64,000 bases of DNA from Trichomonas vaginalis G3 (GCF_026262505.1 NC_067203.1:496001-560000); one strand, 5' to 3'; numbered from the stretch's first letter, positions 8,829 through 21,645 are shown. Notes: a model not told the origin generated them from the letters alone. Numbers and translations: made by a program.

Positions 8829-11747
8829 TCAGTCAAAAAAATTTCAATAGTGTGCAATTTTGTAATATCTATCCAAATACTTCTTCAACAGTATCGAACT
8901 CATTTCATAATGCAAACCTAATCTTTGACTTGGTGCAGTTTTCACTAACACAATATTTTTCTGTTCTCTTGACTGAACATAACTAACTCATTTGTTTCAT
9001 CAAACAGCAACAACCAAAGTTCATGACCTAATACATAACATTCATACTTATATTTTTAGCTCTGAGTTCTCTTGTAAGCTGTTGCATTTAATATTTTCTA
9101 AAAAGTCAACTTCAACAGTTCATTTCGCACTGGCTTCAGTTCTACAGGCTTCTCCTTGAAAGTCAACAAGTCTGAATTGCATGTCTTTCAATTATGAGGA
9201 CTAATGCGAACCCATTTACCTAAATGAGTTGCTATGACAGGACGTTTGGAATGAACATTGATTGACTGCATAACAGAAAGACTTATATTCTACTGAACCT
9301 TTACTATTAACTCTGAAATACCTGTGACATTAGCTATTTTAGACTCAATGTCAAACAATTGCCATACATACATATGGAACAGATTTTCATCTCAATCGTT
9401 TTGTCAACACTTTTCAAAGGAAATGTCATATGGTATGCACCCAAAAGAAGTTGTACTCTTGACTCATTCTTGGTATCTTAAACTCCTTCGCATACTGAAT
9501 TCAAAACTCCTGCAATAAGTTTAACATTCATTAAGTTTTCTTCGTTATCCTTGTTTATTGTAGTATTTATGAGGCATTTAACATCCAGCTAATGTTTCCA
9601 TCTTATATTCTACATTATTGTGAAATCTTATTTCATGCTTCTTTCCATCTATTTCAAGCTCCATGAAATCTGTTTCGTCAGTTATAACGAATGAAGCAAT
9701 AGTATTAAAGTCAACCATTCTGATGCAAGCGCCTCATTCTGTAGACCTAAGTTTGTTTGTAGCTTTACTGTCCCGTATTCGTTTGGGTCTGTACTTTGCA
9801 AATAGAACAACATTTTATTCTCATTAAAATATGGAGTATAGCTGCATATGCGTATGAAGCTGACAGAGCTAAACGTTTATATTTTGGTCAATACTCTCTC
9901 ACACTTACGACAATATATTGTTATCACTGATGGAAATACTGAGAAATACATAACATGGAAGGACTATGAAAAGTTTGACCTATTTTAACTCCATGTACTA
10001 TGCATTGCATTGTAAATGGTGAAGTTGTCATGAAAGAACGAACAAACAGTATATAAGTCTGTATTGAAGCGTTAGAATATATGTTGAATTATAATCCCGA
10101 AAGATTTGACCCAAGCACTACACATGTGGCAATGCCTTTTATTAAGGACGGTGAAATCGTAAGAGTTCGGATTCAACGGTTTACACAGCTGTTCAAAACG
10201 TTTACAAAAATTTTTAGCGAATATCTTTAATTCAGAAACTACAAAAATAAATTACCATATATAACAGATGCTAAAGAAATTAAATCAAAAACGACAACAT
10301 TATTTACGTCACTTAATGATTTATGACTTATATCATTAATATTCCTGCACCAACTACACATTTGATCCAAACTCGACGGTTTGCAGTGTACCTTTCATTA
10401 ACGACAGTTCATTAATTACTTTAAGGGATTCGAACAGTAATGAATCATTAAAGGCGTCATTAATGAAAATCATTGATTTTAATTCATTCACGAATACATA
10501 TAATTCATTCATTAATGTTTCATATGCTTCTCAAAGAAGGTGAGCCAAAAACTATCAATAAAGCGGTGTATGAAATAAAAGCATCAACGACGAATTGAAT
10601 TCGTTAACTTTTGACGGTGATAGTTTCGTTATGACATAACATCGGGGAAAAACATTTTAACGAAAGAATACTTAAAATCTCATGTTAGTGAGTTCGTTGA
10701 AATTGAAAAAGAAGGTGGAATTAAGTTCGATCACTGAATTTCATTTTCAGCTTAGCGAATGCGGGGGTTAGTTTCGCTGAATGGACAACAATACGAGTGA
10801 AATAAATGCAATATGGACGTTTTTTGGGTAAGCAAGCGGGAATGGGTGAGCTTGTAAATGCTGCAAGAACATTAGGTGAAACGGAAATTTTGTAGATGGT
10901 TTTAAAAGACTTGTTTCAAATGTTTTAACAAACACAAAGAAAATTATTTAGATATACCGTACATAACGGACGATTTTCGAACAGATAGCAACAAACCCTC
11001 CGGTTATGGCTGCGTTGATGATGGTTAGAGATATAAAACACGTACGACGGGAACGAAGAACATGAACAACAGGATATGGTCGGGTTATTCGAGACATTAA
11101 AACGTGTATCCTGAAGTTTATTGATTTATTTAGAGGTGTTAATGATTCCAATTTCAAAATCATTCTATAACCCTCGATGAAGAGAATAAAATTAACAGAT
11201 TTATATTTCGTATTATTGCAGAATTAATGAAGAGAATAAATGAAAAAGGAATTGGTGATATCATTTAATGTCAGCGATGTAATGATGAAAAGAAATTTTG
11301 ATCATTATTTACAAAACCGAAACAGAATATAGTCTTTATGACGTAATTACCGAATTAATGAAAAAGATAATGATAATAAGAGTTCTGGCGGAAGAGTTGA
11401 ATTAGAAGTGAATGATGTTAATGAGAAATTAGCCGAAAAAGCAAACAAAAATGAGCTTTTAGCTATGAGTGATAAAGTCAAGAACCACGTTCATTATATA
11501 TAACTTCAGCGAACAGATATATAACGGACTACCATGATATTTTAAAACGAAGTGATGAAGCGAAGACAAAATGTTAATGAAAGAAGATATAAATACATTC
11601 GTGCTAAAGGTTATGATATATCGCTGTACTGTACAGTATGACACGGGTAAAGCACCAGAAGCATTTGGTTATAACGATGAATTTATGCCTCTACTTTCTC
11701 TTGTTAACGGTGTATTAGTTAGACCATAGATTTACTTTGAGTAGGTG
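8829..11747. mobile_element. Decayed foreign virus-like insert inside copy A
   Basis: About 2.9 kb with no counterpart in copy B, placed inside the ATPase gene. The left third reads best on the minus strand (segments such as ETDFMELEIDGKKHEIRFHN and FYLQSTDPNEYGTVKLQTN around 9600-9830). The right part reads best on the plus strand, with fibre-like pieces (NPERFDPSTTHVAMPFI near 10100, VNDVNEKLAEKANKNELLAMS near 11410-11470). Two divergent genes from a junction near 9845 fit the style of these elements, so I take this as a fossil fragment of another, distantly related virus-like element. Very old or poorly sequenced: broken many times. Confidence 0.6.
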
Positions 11748-12551
11748 ATTTGTATGACTTTGTACTTCTCCCATAGTTCATGTCTGTCAAACTTACCTGC
11801 CATGGACTCTTTCATAAGTTCCATGAAATCGTCTTCGGACAATGGGAAAAAGTACAATGTCAGTAAGTATTCTCTTTACATCCTTACTTAAACTCTTGGC
11901 TGTCTGTACACAAATGACAACAGAATGTTAAAGTGTCTGAGCTTCTTAAGAATTCGACACATGTCTTGTTCTCTGTTCTTTAACAAAGGATGAGAAGCAA
12001 AGTCATCTAAGATAAGAAGACATCTTGAGGGTAAGTCTTCCAATCGTAAGATTGCAATTTCTTCGAAATGTATTCTATCTCTTTCTGTTTGTTTCTGAAG
12101 TGTTTCTTCTCTAATATTCTCTGCATTTCCTCATTTGGGTCTTTAAACTTCGAATTTGACATATCATTTATAGCATTGTACTTCAAAACTCTTCTTTGGT
12201 ACTTCTTTATCCAATCTAACAACTCAGAGTCTTTTATACATACTAACTTAGACTTTTTTATAATATCTTTGAACGAATTGACGGTTTGGTCAAATTGACC
12301 AGAAGTACTACAAATGACTACTAACTCATAGAATGGGTTCTTCTCATCTAGTTCTTGTTGTTGTGCAGCCATTTTAAGATAAGTGAAAGTCTTACCCGAC
12401 CCAGGTGGTGCAATTAGACCTGTTATACCATTCTGAGCAAATAAGAACTTGTCATGTATAGGCTTTATCTGAGCATTTTCTAACTTCCTCTTGTTCTTTT
12501 TAAAACATTCTCAAATTTCTTGTCAATGTCAGCAAACTTTTTTTCTAACAT
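11748..12551 (-). pseudogene. A32-like DNA packaging ATPase (copy A)
   Basis: Counterpart of 38136-39008. Recognisable segments are MAAQQQELDEKNPFYELVVICSTSGQ and the DNA for the LAPPGSGKT-like Walker A region near 12390. The FtsK/HerA-like packaging ATPase is a Polinton core gene and would pump DNA into the capsid. Broken in this copy and interrupted on its 3' side by the 8829-11747 insert. Confidence 0.75.
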
Positions 12552-12588
12552 ATTTTTAGAAAAATTAAAAATTTTTATCTTTTAGAAA

Positions 12589-13032
12589 ATGTCTAGCGAT
12601 TTCGCTATCTATATTCGAGACAAACTTTTCGACAGCAAAACATCTGTCGACCATAAAATCTTACATAGTGTAAACAAGAAAGGTGAATTTGTTCTAAAGT
12701 TCTGTTTCTGGGAATATGACAAGAACCATAAAACATTAAGCAGAGAAGTCTTAAAATTTGTCAATGACAGACTTGTTGACAGAGATGACGCCGATTGGAA
12801 GATGAAGTCCAACAAAAGTTCTTAGAATGCAAAGAAGACACATGCGCTGTTCTTGAAGATGAAATAGAAAACAGAATAGAAGAGCTATTAAAGGACAAAG
12901 ACTTTTACAAAATATGGTTCTGAGAAGTTTGACATAACTCCACCAGAGAAGAAGAAGAGAGAAAAGAAAGAAAAGAAAGTAGAAGAAGAGAAGAAAGAAC
13001 CAGAGCCAGAGAAAAAGAAATTTGACATGTAA
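12589..13032 (+). pseudogene. Unknown protein with Lys/Glu-rich tail (copy A)
   Basis: Counterpart of 37657-38101. The N-terminal part MSSDFAIYIRDKLFDSKTSVDHKILHSVNKK is conserved, and the tail is a run of Lys/Glu with EPEPEKKKFDM at the end. It diverges from the ATPase gene with 37 bp between start codons. Broken here. Function unknown. Confidence 0.6.
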
Positions 13033-13048
13033 AAATAAAATTTTATTT

Positions 13049-13467
13049 TTAGAACATTTCTGGGTCAATGTCAATGTTCTCTTCCTCTTTAGGAGCAAAC
13101 ACTGGCTTAGACTCTAAAATCTTTTTACCCAATTTACCTTGAACTTCAACTATCTTAGACTCATAATATTCATAGTCGTCTGCTTTCTTTGGTTCATAAG
13201 GTATAACAAGTTTGTATGCTTTGCCTTCTTTAAGGTTTGAGAACCTTCTGTCAAAACTTTCTTTGACTGCTAACAAACCTTCTATGTCTAAGTCTTCAAA
13301 TTTCGCACCATTTTTAGTCACAATAGCAAACTTAACTGGTTCGATGTTCCAAACTTTGTCAAATGTAGACTTTTCAAAATGGTAGAAGTAAACATTCAAA
13401 TATGTGAATGGGTCTAGTTCTTCTTTAAGTCCTGACATATACTTGTTACTGAGATGAATTTCGTCAT
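13049..13467 (-). pseudogene. Possible SSB-like protein with acidic aromatic tail (copy A)
   Basis: Counterpart of the whole 139-aa gene at 37221-37640 and nearly identical over its body. It ends in the acidic tip ENIDIDPEMF. It lies between the helicase gene and the Lys/Glu-rich gene, convergent with the latter. Broken near its start here. Confidence 0.55.
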
Positions 13468-13503
13468 CTTTTCTATCGGATAAAAAAATATTTTTTTTAA
13501 AAT

Positions 13504-14733
13504 TTACTCAGAAAAATTTTTCTTTGTATATACGCCATTCTGAACATCTAAAAGACTTTTGACATTTGCCAAGAATGTTCGTTTAGACGCTGTCATATAA
13601 CCATACTCTTGACAATATTGTTTATACGAATCGTACAATGACCTTTCATCTAAACACTCAAAGTCAGTTTCATCTATGAACAGTTCATATACACTCTTGT
13701 TTGCTTCTAACAATGTTTGTCTCTCTTCGGTATGTGGAATTTGTCTTGGATTGAACTTTGAAATATCTAATGTCATGAAATATGAGAACAAGTGGTTGTA
13801 AAAGTAGATGTCAAAGTTTCTGCTAAGTCGTCAAAATATTCTGTATCTTGCATATGAGAATCTGACGTTCTGACAACTACATATCTTCTGTCAGAACTTT
13901 CTAACTTCATCGGAACGCATTGTTTGAAACCATAATGAATTTGCAACATTTTCACAAACTCTTTGGTCTTTATATTTTCTTTCAACAACTCCAACTTTGT
14001 CTGTTATAAGACTCTTCAAAGCATCTGAGTTTCAAAACTTTTGTTGTATCTATACTTTGAAGTTCGTTACATACTATAAGTTTCATATTCTCTATTGAAG
14101 AGTTAAATTTACCGCAGATGTTTTCTAAGTTTGTCATATTCGGGTTCGAATAGCCCTCTAACAGTTTGCATAAGATATCTGTAAAGAAAGTGTTCTTACC
14201 AGTTCCTTGTTTTCCAATTATAATGAGAGCAGTTTCATTTTTAGCACTTGGATGTTGTAAGATGTTTGCAAACCAACATAAGATATACTCATAGACTCTT
14301 TCGTTTCCATTGCATATAATTTCTTTGACATGGTCTAACCAAGCTTCTATAACATTTTCTTTCCATTCTACTTGTTCGTATTTATATCCAGTGAAGATAG
14401 AATAGAAGTTTGGAGAGGTGTATAGAACTTTATACCACGAACTGAAAAATCTTCTAACTTTGACAATAAGATATCCCAAGCATCTAACATCTTCATACCA
14501 ACTTGTACGACTTTTATTTTCTTAAGTTTCTGTCTACATTCTTGTTCTGAAACTATTGTGCTTTGGTTTGTTAAAGACAACATCCCATTCTTTCATGACA
14601 TAACATTCTGGGGCAGAGTCGACATAAATGACTAAACGTTTCAAATTCTCGACTGCTTTGTTATAGTCTCTAAATGGACACATATTTCTGAATGCTTGGA
14701 AGTCATAAAAATCTGAAACGTCTATTCTTACAT
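13504..14733 (-). pseudogene. SF3 helicase (copy A)
   Basis: Counterpart of 35952-37184. Walker A GKQGTGKNTFF (near 14200) and the Walker B-like LIVCNEL (near 14080) are visible, followed by a DRR segment near 13890. Family: superfamily 3 helicases of the DUF5906/D5-like type. Broken in this copy. Confidence 0.75.
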
Positions 14734-14760
14734 TTTATAAAATAAAAAAAAAATATTTTT

Positions 14761-15577
14761 TTATTCTTGAGCTATTTGTTGTTTGACTGTTGTTGCATTT
14801 GTTCCATTTGTTGCATTTGTTGTTCTTGAGCTATTTGTTGTTGAAGTTGTCTTGTAGTACAATACTTTCACCAGTTGCATCTTCCAATTCGAAACTTTCT
14901 GCCGTCATTGACAAATACATAGGACATAAAAGTTTTACAGGAACAAAGTTTGCGTCAACTAAGGTTAAGTTTATGTTTGCTAAAGTGTTTGAGTTTCACT
15001 AAAGCTGAAAACTCTGCATTCGAATGAACAATAGGCAAACCAGCAGAGAAATGTTGTTTATACGCATGAGTATCTTTTGGTCATAGTAGTTTCTGTCGAC
15101 ATTCGAATAGCACTTTGAACCTAAGTTTGAAACAATATATAAAATAGGTGTACTTAAAGTCAATGGAACAGACATTCCTTGTATGACACCTTTTCCTGTT
15201 ATAGGAAACTGTTGGTAGTAAAAACCAGATATAAGTTTTGTATTATAGCTCATATCGTTTATAGTAAACTCAGTCGGACATCCAAACATAATGAAACCTG
15301 CTCTAGTTGCAGCACATGTTACATCCGTCCTTAAAGTATTAAATAAGTCAACAAAACCTGTTGGTGGTATATCTGAGTAAGTATCTTCAAAGGAGTTTTT
15401 ACCATTCACAACAATAAAATCTTCTGGTGTCAAAAGAGCAAAACAGGCTTTAGTCGTCATTGTGTTTAAGGTTAGTTTACAATATCGTCCTTGAGGACTT
15501 TGTAAGTTTGTTGTTATAGAATTATATGACTCAGGGTTTTTAGTCGTAATAGTATAAACCACTATGTCTTCTGCCAT
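14761..15577 (-). pseudogene. Minor capsid (penton-like) protein (copy A)
   Basis: Counterpart of 35103-35919. The N-terminal half is open (MAEDIVVYTITTKNPESYNS) and contains GVIQGMSVPLTLSTPILYIVSN. The C-terminal end is a Gln-rich tail (QQMEQMQ-like). Broken here. See the copy B entry. Confidence 0.6.
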
Positions 15578-15585
15578 TTATATAT

Positions 15586-15795
15586 TTAAAAGTTTTTCTG
15601 AAAGTGGAGAAGAACTTCATCTAAACTTTCACATGGCGTTTCTTGAAGTTCTCTGTCTAAGAAGTTCAAATATTTTGTAAAGACATAGAACTTTCCTTTG
15701 TCTACACGAACAAACAAAACAGGGTCTTTCATATCGTTCAAAAGTGTGTAAAGTCCTTTACATGAAATAAAGTCTATATTTTTTTCTTCAAACAT
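15586..15795 (-). CDS. Small unknown protein, 69 aa, only in copy A
   Basis: Open frame MFEEKNIDFISCKGLYTLLNDMKDPVLFVRVDKGKFYVFTKYLNFLDRELQETP. It lies between the minor capsid gene and the 15818-16400 gene on the same strand. Copy B has no equivalent between the matching genes, so gene content differs between the two copies. The amino-acid use looks like a real small globular protein. No family recognised. Confidence 0.55.
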   Translation of the reverse strand: MFEEKNIDFISCKGLYTLLNDMKDPVLFVRVDKGKFYVFTKYLNFLDRELQETPCESLDEVLLHFQKNF

Positions 15796-15817
15796 CTTTC
15801 AAGAAGTTTTGACATTT

Positions 15818-16400
15818 TTACTTAGCAATAAATTTTAATGAAATGTTGTGGTCGTCAAATATTTTTATGACGTCTGGGAAACTATATTTTAAGTTCAACG
15901 TTTCACCTCCTTTCATAACGTATATCTTGTCAATGACATTATATGAAACACCACAGCAACAATGTCGGGTTCTATTTCTTTGATGTTTATATCGTCTGCC
16001 TCTGTCAAAAGTTTCAATAGTTCTTTCAAAACTTCATGAGGTGCAATGACATATGAGTTCACTTTTACAGGGTTGTGTTCGACCAAGTTTAACATTATAC
16101 CTAAAGCTTGACAAATCTTCTCCTGAGTTTTAAGTTTGTCTTTCAGTTGTTGGTAGTCGTTTCGAATATCTGCAACAGAACTTAAGTCTCTGCTAACTTC
16201 AGGATATGTTGGTTGTTCTTTTACAGGAACAATTGTTATACCATCTTCGTCTTCGTATGGTTTCCCCACTTCAACATCTCTTCTTTGACATTGACAACAA
16301 CACTTTGACTGTTTGTTTGAGTTGGTGAATTTAACTTCACATCTGCCACCGCCATTAAACCTTTTGAAACACTTACGCTTCTATTTTTCGGAAATGACAT
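15818..16400 (-). pseudogene. Unknown protein near the capsid genes (copy A)
   Basis: Counterpart of 34519-35105. It starts MSFPKNRSVSVSKGLMAVADVKLNSPTQT and contains a predicted coiled coil (DIRNDYQQLKDKLKTQEKICQALG). Broken here. Its start codon is 18 bp from the start of the divergent gene at 16419. Confidence 0.6.
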
Positions 16401-16418
16401 TTTACTTAGAATAAAAAG
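16401..16418. promoter_or_regulatory. 18-bp bidirectional promoter-like spacer (copy A)
   Basis: The whole distance between two divergent start codons is 18 bp, TTTACTTAGAATAAAAAG. Copy B has the same spacer inverted (34501-34518). Any signal for both genes must lie within it or inside the coding regions. Confidence 0.6.
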
Positions 16419-16662
16419 ATGGACGTATTGAGTATCTCTTCGAATTGAAGCAAACAAAGTTTACACACACAAACAATACAAATACATTGACAGAATAGTT
16501 CTTTACACAAACAATGGAAAATGTTATAGAATAGCAGTCTTTGCTGAACCAAAATATTTTCATAAAGCAAAGAAAGTTGGTATAACTGAAATGGTGAAAG
16601 TTCTTGAAGCAGACAAAAATATAACAACAAAACTTACGATATTTCTAAAGGTAAGTTTATAA
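16419..16662 (+). pseudogene. Small Tyr/Lys-rich protein, about 81 aa (copy A)
   Basis: Counterpart of the whole 81-aa gene at 34255-34500 (FIDRIVLYTNNGKCYRIAVF, AKKVGITEMVKVLEAD). Convergent with the major capsid gene. Broken here. Confidence 0.55.
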
Positions 16663-16728
16663 TACAATATTATGTCAAAACTGGCGTACTGTCAATATTT
16701 GACGGAGAGAAGTCAGTTCAAGAACAAC

Positions 16729-18330
16729 TTACTGACCTGCTGCCAAAATCTGCTCGATGGAAGCTGTCGTTATGCCAATCTGAGGAGCCCCAGCAGGTTT
16801 CATCGAACGAATCTTCAAAAGAGCATCTTCCGTGAAAAGTGCTATTGGTTTTGTAAACTTCTTTGCTTTCAATTCATCTGGACCGTCTCTGTCACCAGTA
16901 TATTGTATTTGAACTGTACCAACAGTTGAAATACCACCCATAAAGTCTTCTGAGTCAGCAAATGGAATGCCAAGCCAAAAGTTTGAACGGTCTCCATTTG
17001 TATATTGAGTTTTTTGACCTCCTGTATGAGTCCATACTTTCACATATGGCATAATAGAACTTTGCATTTCAGGGTTAATGGTTGTTGTGAAGTTGTTGTT
17101 AAAGTTCATAGCATCTAATGTCAAGTTGTATGACCTCATATCCTCAACTGTAGAATATTCTTCTCTTGGATAATATTTGCCATCTATGTTTATATGATAT
17201 TTAATACCGGGTTGTAGAAACAAGAATAGTCATTTATAGTTCGTCTGAACAGTACAAACATAGTATCTGCATGTTTCATTGCAGTTGTTAAAGCAATATC
17301 TGTTCTTGCACCTGGGTCAGCACTTTGGTTTCCAACTTCACCTGCAAAGTCTTTGACAGATATTTGGTGTATAGGGAACATAAGTGGAACTGCAATATAT
17401 TTGGCAGCTAAAGCATTTGAAATATCTGGGTCCAACATATAGACTGCAAGTCTGCTTTCTATTCTCTTGCATTCAAATTTTTCGCATGTGAACTTAACTG
17501 GGTCCCAAGCAGTTCCAGCAGCATTGAAATAATAGTTTACTTCAGTGTTGAGTTTGAGAAACCAAAGTCTAAGTCAACTTTGTCTTTGCAAAAGTCACAG
17601 AACTTGGCTCCACCAGTTCCAGCTACAGTAAAGTGAATGGGTCTTGTGTTGGTGCAATGACTAAGTTATTTTTGCTTGGAGTAAGTTCGATAGAAATTTT
17701 TCCTGCCCAGTTTGGCAAGTATCTTAAAAACCTGAAGATGAGGAAAGATGACAAAGGAACTCTAAGTTTCAGTTTTACTTTGGTTACTGCTGCAGCAGTT
17801 TCTCCAGAAAGGTTAACATAAACTCCTGGAACGTTAGGGTCAAGTCTTCTTATTTTCTCAATAGTTGCATACTGGTCTGTTTGTTCTCTAGCTTGTGGTT
17901 GTACTGAGTTTCTCAAAGCGAACCATTCATAGTTTGCCCATGTTACTGTTTGAACTAAGTCAGAGTTAGAATATATCTTATATCCCATGAAAACTTCTGG
18001 AGCATATTGGTATCCGACATAGAAAATTCCATTGCAACCTTTCTTGTCAGACAACTTGGCAGAAGGTTTTATTTCAATGTCTTGTTCCACGTATAAGAAT
18101 GAGTTGTCAATAGAAATAATATGAAACCTGTCGCAAGCAATATCTACTGTTGTTGAAGAACCTTCTCCAAACTCACCTACGTTTCCATAAGAAACAGCAG
18201 TTGTATATTCGTAAGTTCCAGGAACTATTTCTGACCTTCTAATGGCATTGTCGCATTCGTTATACCATTCGGAAACATTTCCATTCATGGCATCCAAAAC
18301 TGTTGGCGTTATATTCTGAGCGGCGTACAT
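16729..18330 (-). pseudogene. Major capsid protein, double jelly-roll type (copy A)
   Basis: Counterpart of 32585-34190, with nearly identical readable segments: MYAAQNITPTVLDAMNGNVSEW at the N-terminus and FWLGIPFADSEDFMGGIS and GAPQIGITTASIEQILAAGQ near the end. Length and position next to the minor capsid gene fit the Polinton major capsid protein. Broken in this copy. Confidence 0.7.
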
Positions 18331-18362
18331 TTCATATGGGTAAAAATATAGAATAGTTGGAT

Positions 18363-21300
18363 TTATATGTCATAATAGAACCCACTCGACCAAGCTTTAC
18401 TTTCTTCCTGACTGAGTTTTTAACTCTTCTTTTTCCTTCATTGCCACTACTTTCACTAGATGAAGTTACTTCTTCACTACTTTCACTTTGTTCTACTCTT
18501 CTTCTTTGGTGTCGCTTTTGGTAACTTGCCCTCTGCTTCAAGTTGTTGCATCTTTGCCTCATGTTCTCCTAGTATGTTGTAAATTTCCCATGTCCTTTTT
18601 GCCTTTGGGCTCTGGTCGCCCATCTCAGGTAACCTATATCCTAGAAAGAGTTTGTCATAGTTTGTATTTGAGTCTTCGCGTATTGTTTGCATGACTCTTT
18701 CCTGAGTTTCGGTTCAAGCTCTTCAAACAGAGCCTGTCCATATGGAATAAGCTCGTTTCCAAATATATGTTTTTGTAGCCATTCTGGTTTTCTTTCCATG
18801 TTACCAACTATATCTTTTGTGAATGGGAAAGCTTTTACCCAATCTTTCAGTCTTGCGTCGTTTATTTCTGTAGTTGGTTTTATTTTGTCAAGGAACATGT
18901 TTTTCAATACTAACATTTCATTTGGTACTGTCCATTTGAGTTTTCTTAAATATTCATCCCTTCTCGGTTCATTGTCTGCAAAGTAAGTTTTTATGACATT
19001 TTGTAAACTTTCGTTTGCAAGGTCATGTACAATAGGTTCTCTTCCTTCTCTCTCCCTAACTTTCTTTCTAAACTCTTCACCAAATATACCATCTCTATGG
19101 TTCTGTGTAGTTCTTTGAGATAAATGTTCTAGAACGTCAGGTGTTATATTTCCATCAGCCATGTTCATTTCATACTGGTCCAAAATATCTGCATCTTTCA
19201 TATCTTTCAATGGCATTAAAGCCGCGCTGAAAATACCAGCTATATCTGGTTCACCATTGACTTCCATTGCGTCTACAACTTCTTGGAATTGGTTGTAAGT
19301 TTATGAACCACCTATCCGGATTAGCTTTATGACCCCATCTCATTGTAGTTCCATCGTCTGCAGAAACAAAAGTAGGTTTGTTTCCATTGGTTAGGTTCTG
19401 AATGAACTTTAAACAATGTTTCATTTCTATATGTTTTCTTGAAATTTAACCTTTTATCTTCACCGAGTTCATCCGAAGATTGAACGTTAAATGCTCGTAA
19501 GTAAAAAGGGTTGTTGTATTTGTGTACATTTTTTTCAGTACTTCCATTCTATGCTGAATATTTTCATCTGGTGTTGGAGTCTTTTGTATGTCGGCAAACA
19601 TTTTTCGATATTCTTCTACTATGTCAGCCGAATTTTTTTTAGACTCTTGGAAATATTCCATATTCTCCGCATACTCTTGTTGAGGGTCAAGATTTTTCGG
19701 CTGTTCCAAATCTTCATCTAGTTCTGTGAAGTTAGTTTCCAAAGGAGTGACTTGTTCGTTTCCTTCAGGCTCTTCTAGCTGTTGTTGCTGAACTATTTCT
19801 TCCATGTCTGGTTGTATCTGAACTTCTTCCTGTGGAGTTTCTTGTACCTCATCTGCTGGCATTTCATATATTCCGAGACCGTTTTCAACAATTTCCCTAT
19901 CTACGTCATCCGCATTCATAAGCTTTTGTTCTTTCGTTCCGTCTCTATTTTTTACGCGTTTCATGACGAAAGTTGAATTGTCATTTAGCTCTGACATCAA
20001 ATATCTCGGAGTAAATTCATTCATGTCATTTGGATGATATGCTATTAAATCATATCCCTTAGCGAGCTTGTATTTTCCAGGTTTGAATTATATCCTTTGG
20101 TGCTGAGCCATAAAGCTAAATAGGTTCGGGTCAGTATTTCCATCCTTGAACTTTCTAATAGCTTCTTTATATCTGTCACTAAAGTCAATAGTATCTGGGA
20201 ACCATACTCTTCTTTAAGCATTTTTAAGAATTCTTGGTTTCCTTGTTCTCTACTTCTTTTATGTCCTTGCTCTGTTTGTGGTTGTTGTTGTGCAGGGTTT
20301 TGAACTGTTGGTTGCTGTGCTGGTTGTTGTGTTGGTTGTTGTGCTGGTTGTGGAGTGGTTGTTGTGTTGGTTGTTGTGTTGGTTTTGGTGCATGCCTGTG
20401 TCTGTGTCCATGTGACGATGTAAATGTTCTAGGTAGTCCTGGTGCAGGTGCTTCTCTTGGAGGGTTTGGTGGTATATAAGTTCCACCAGCTGGCACATAT
20501 GTTCCATCTGCAGCGTAATGTCCTACCTGACTTTTCGTTCTTAAGAAAGCATTTACTAGGTCTGTTTTGGTCTGTTGTAACTCTTTTTCTTGACTTTTCA
20601 CAACAGTTGCTCTAACGGCGTCATAGGCACTTTGAACTGCCTGTCTCGTTGCTGCATCTGTTATTTTCGTCATATTTTGTGCTACTTTTTAACTCTTTGT
20701 CGAAACCTTCAGACTTCAGTTTCTTTCCAGATGAGAAGTCGTTCACTTGTTTCACCTTACTATGAAGAGCTTCGAAGGCGTTCTTAAAGTCAGCATTGTT
20801 AAAGCTTCATTTGAACTGTCTTCATCCGCTTGTATTTTTGTCCTTATTGACCCTATAAGTTGGGCTGCTTTAGCGTTGGCTTGGGCATCTAACCAGTCAT
20901 TGTTAGCTTTTATATATTCTGCGCTTTTCATTGCCTTTTGCATGGCTGCGTCGTTATTTTTACTTTCTTGTGCTAAGTTTTCATACTGTACGGTTTGGTT
21001 TTGCAACTGTAAAAGTTTTTCTGCCTTTACATTTGCTTCAACTTCTTTTTTATACTCATCGCTATCCATATATGTCTTCAGGGCTTTTTGTTTTATTCTT
21101 CATCTTTCAGTACTTTATATTGAGTAGTATGGTTTTTCAAATTTATGACATCTTGTTCCATTTTTGCTACTTCTGCTGCTTTTTCTGACACTTTTTTCGC
21201 ATATTCCTCTGTACTTAGTTCTTTCAGTTGTTCTTCTTTCTTCTTTTTCTCTACGTTTAACTCATTGAGTTTCTTTGTGTGTCTGTCATATTCTAGTTTC

Positions 21301-21645
21301 TTTTCGTTTTCACTTATTTGCTTCTGTATGTCTATGTTTGACTTTTTGACATCTGTTATTTGATTTTTGAGTGAACTCAAATTCATTTGACTTTGAGGGT
21401 TATATAGCTGTTCCGTCTGCAGCTCCACCATAGCCTGCCATTTTCGCTAAAAGTGCCGCTCTTAAACCTCCACTCTGTGCACCAATAACTCGGTTTAAAA
21501 GCATAGGGTTGCTTGACATTTGTTGCAACATAGTGGGGTCATTCAGCATTTGTTGTTGCAACTGTTGTTGTGGTGTCAGTTTTACTATTGGATGTTTCAA
21601 TGCTCTCTTCCTCTTACGTATATTCTTACGTAGCTTACGTGGCAT
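18363..21645 (-). pseudogene. Large coiled-coil protein (copy A)
   Basis: Counterpart of the whole 1103-aa gene at 29241-32552. Its N-terminus MPRKLRKNIRKRKRALKHPIVK is strongly basic. A coiled-coil block, a His/Gln/Thr-rich low-complexity middle (about 20270-20400) and a Ser/Glu tail follow. Broken in this copy. Likely a virion-associated or core protein, by position next to the capsid genes. Confidence 0.7.

Noticed and set aside
20234-20507. Repetitive Trp/Leu/Cys-rich and Thr/His-rich frames near 20.3 kb as separate genes
   Set aside because: They are other frames of the His/Gln/Pro-rich linker of the coiled-coil gene in copy A.
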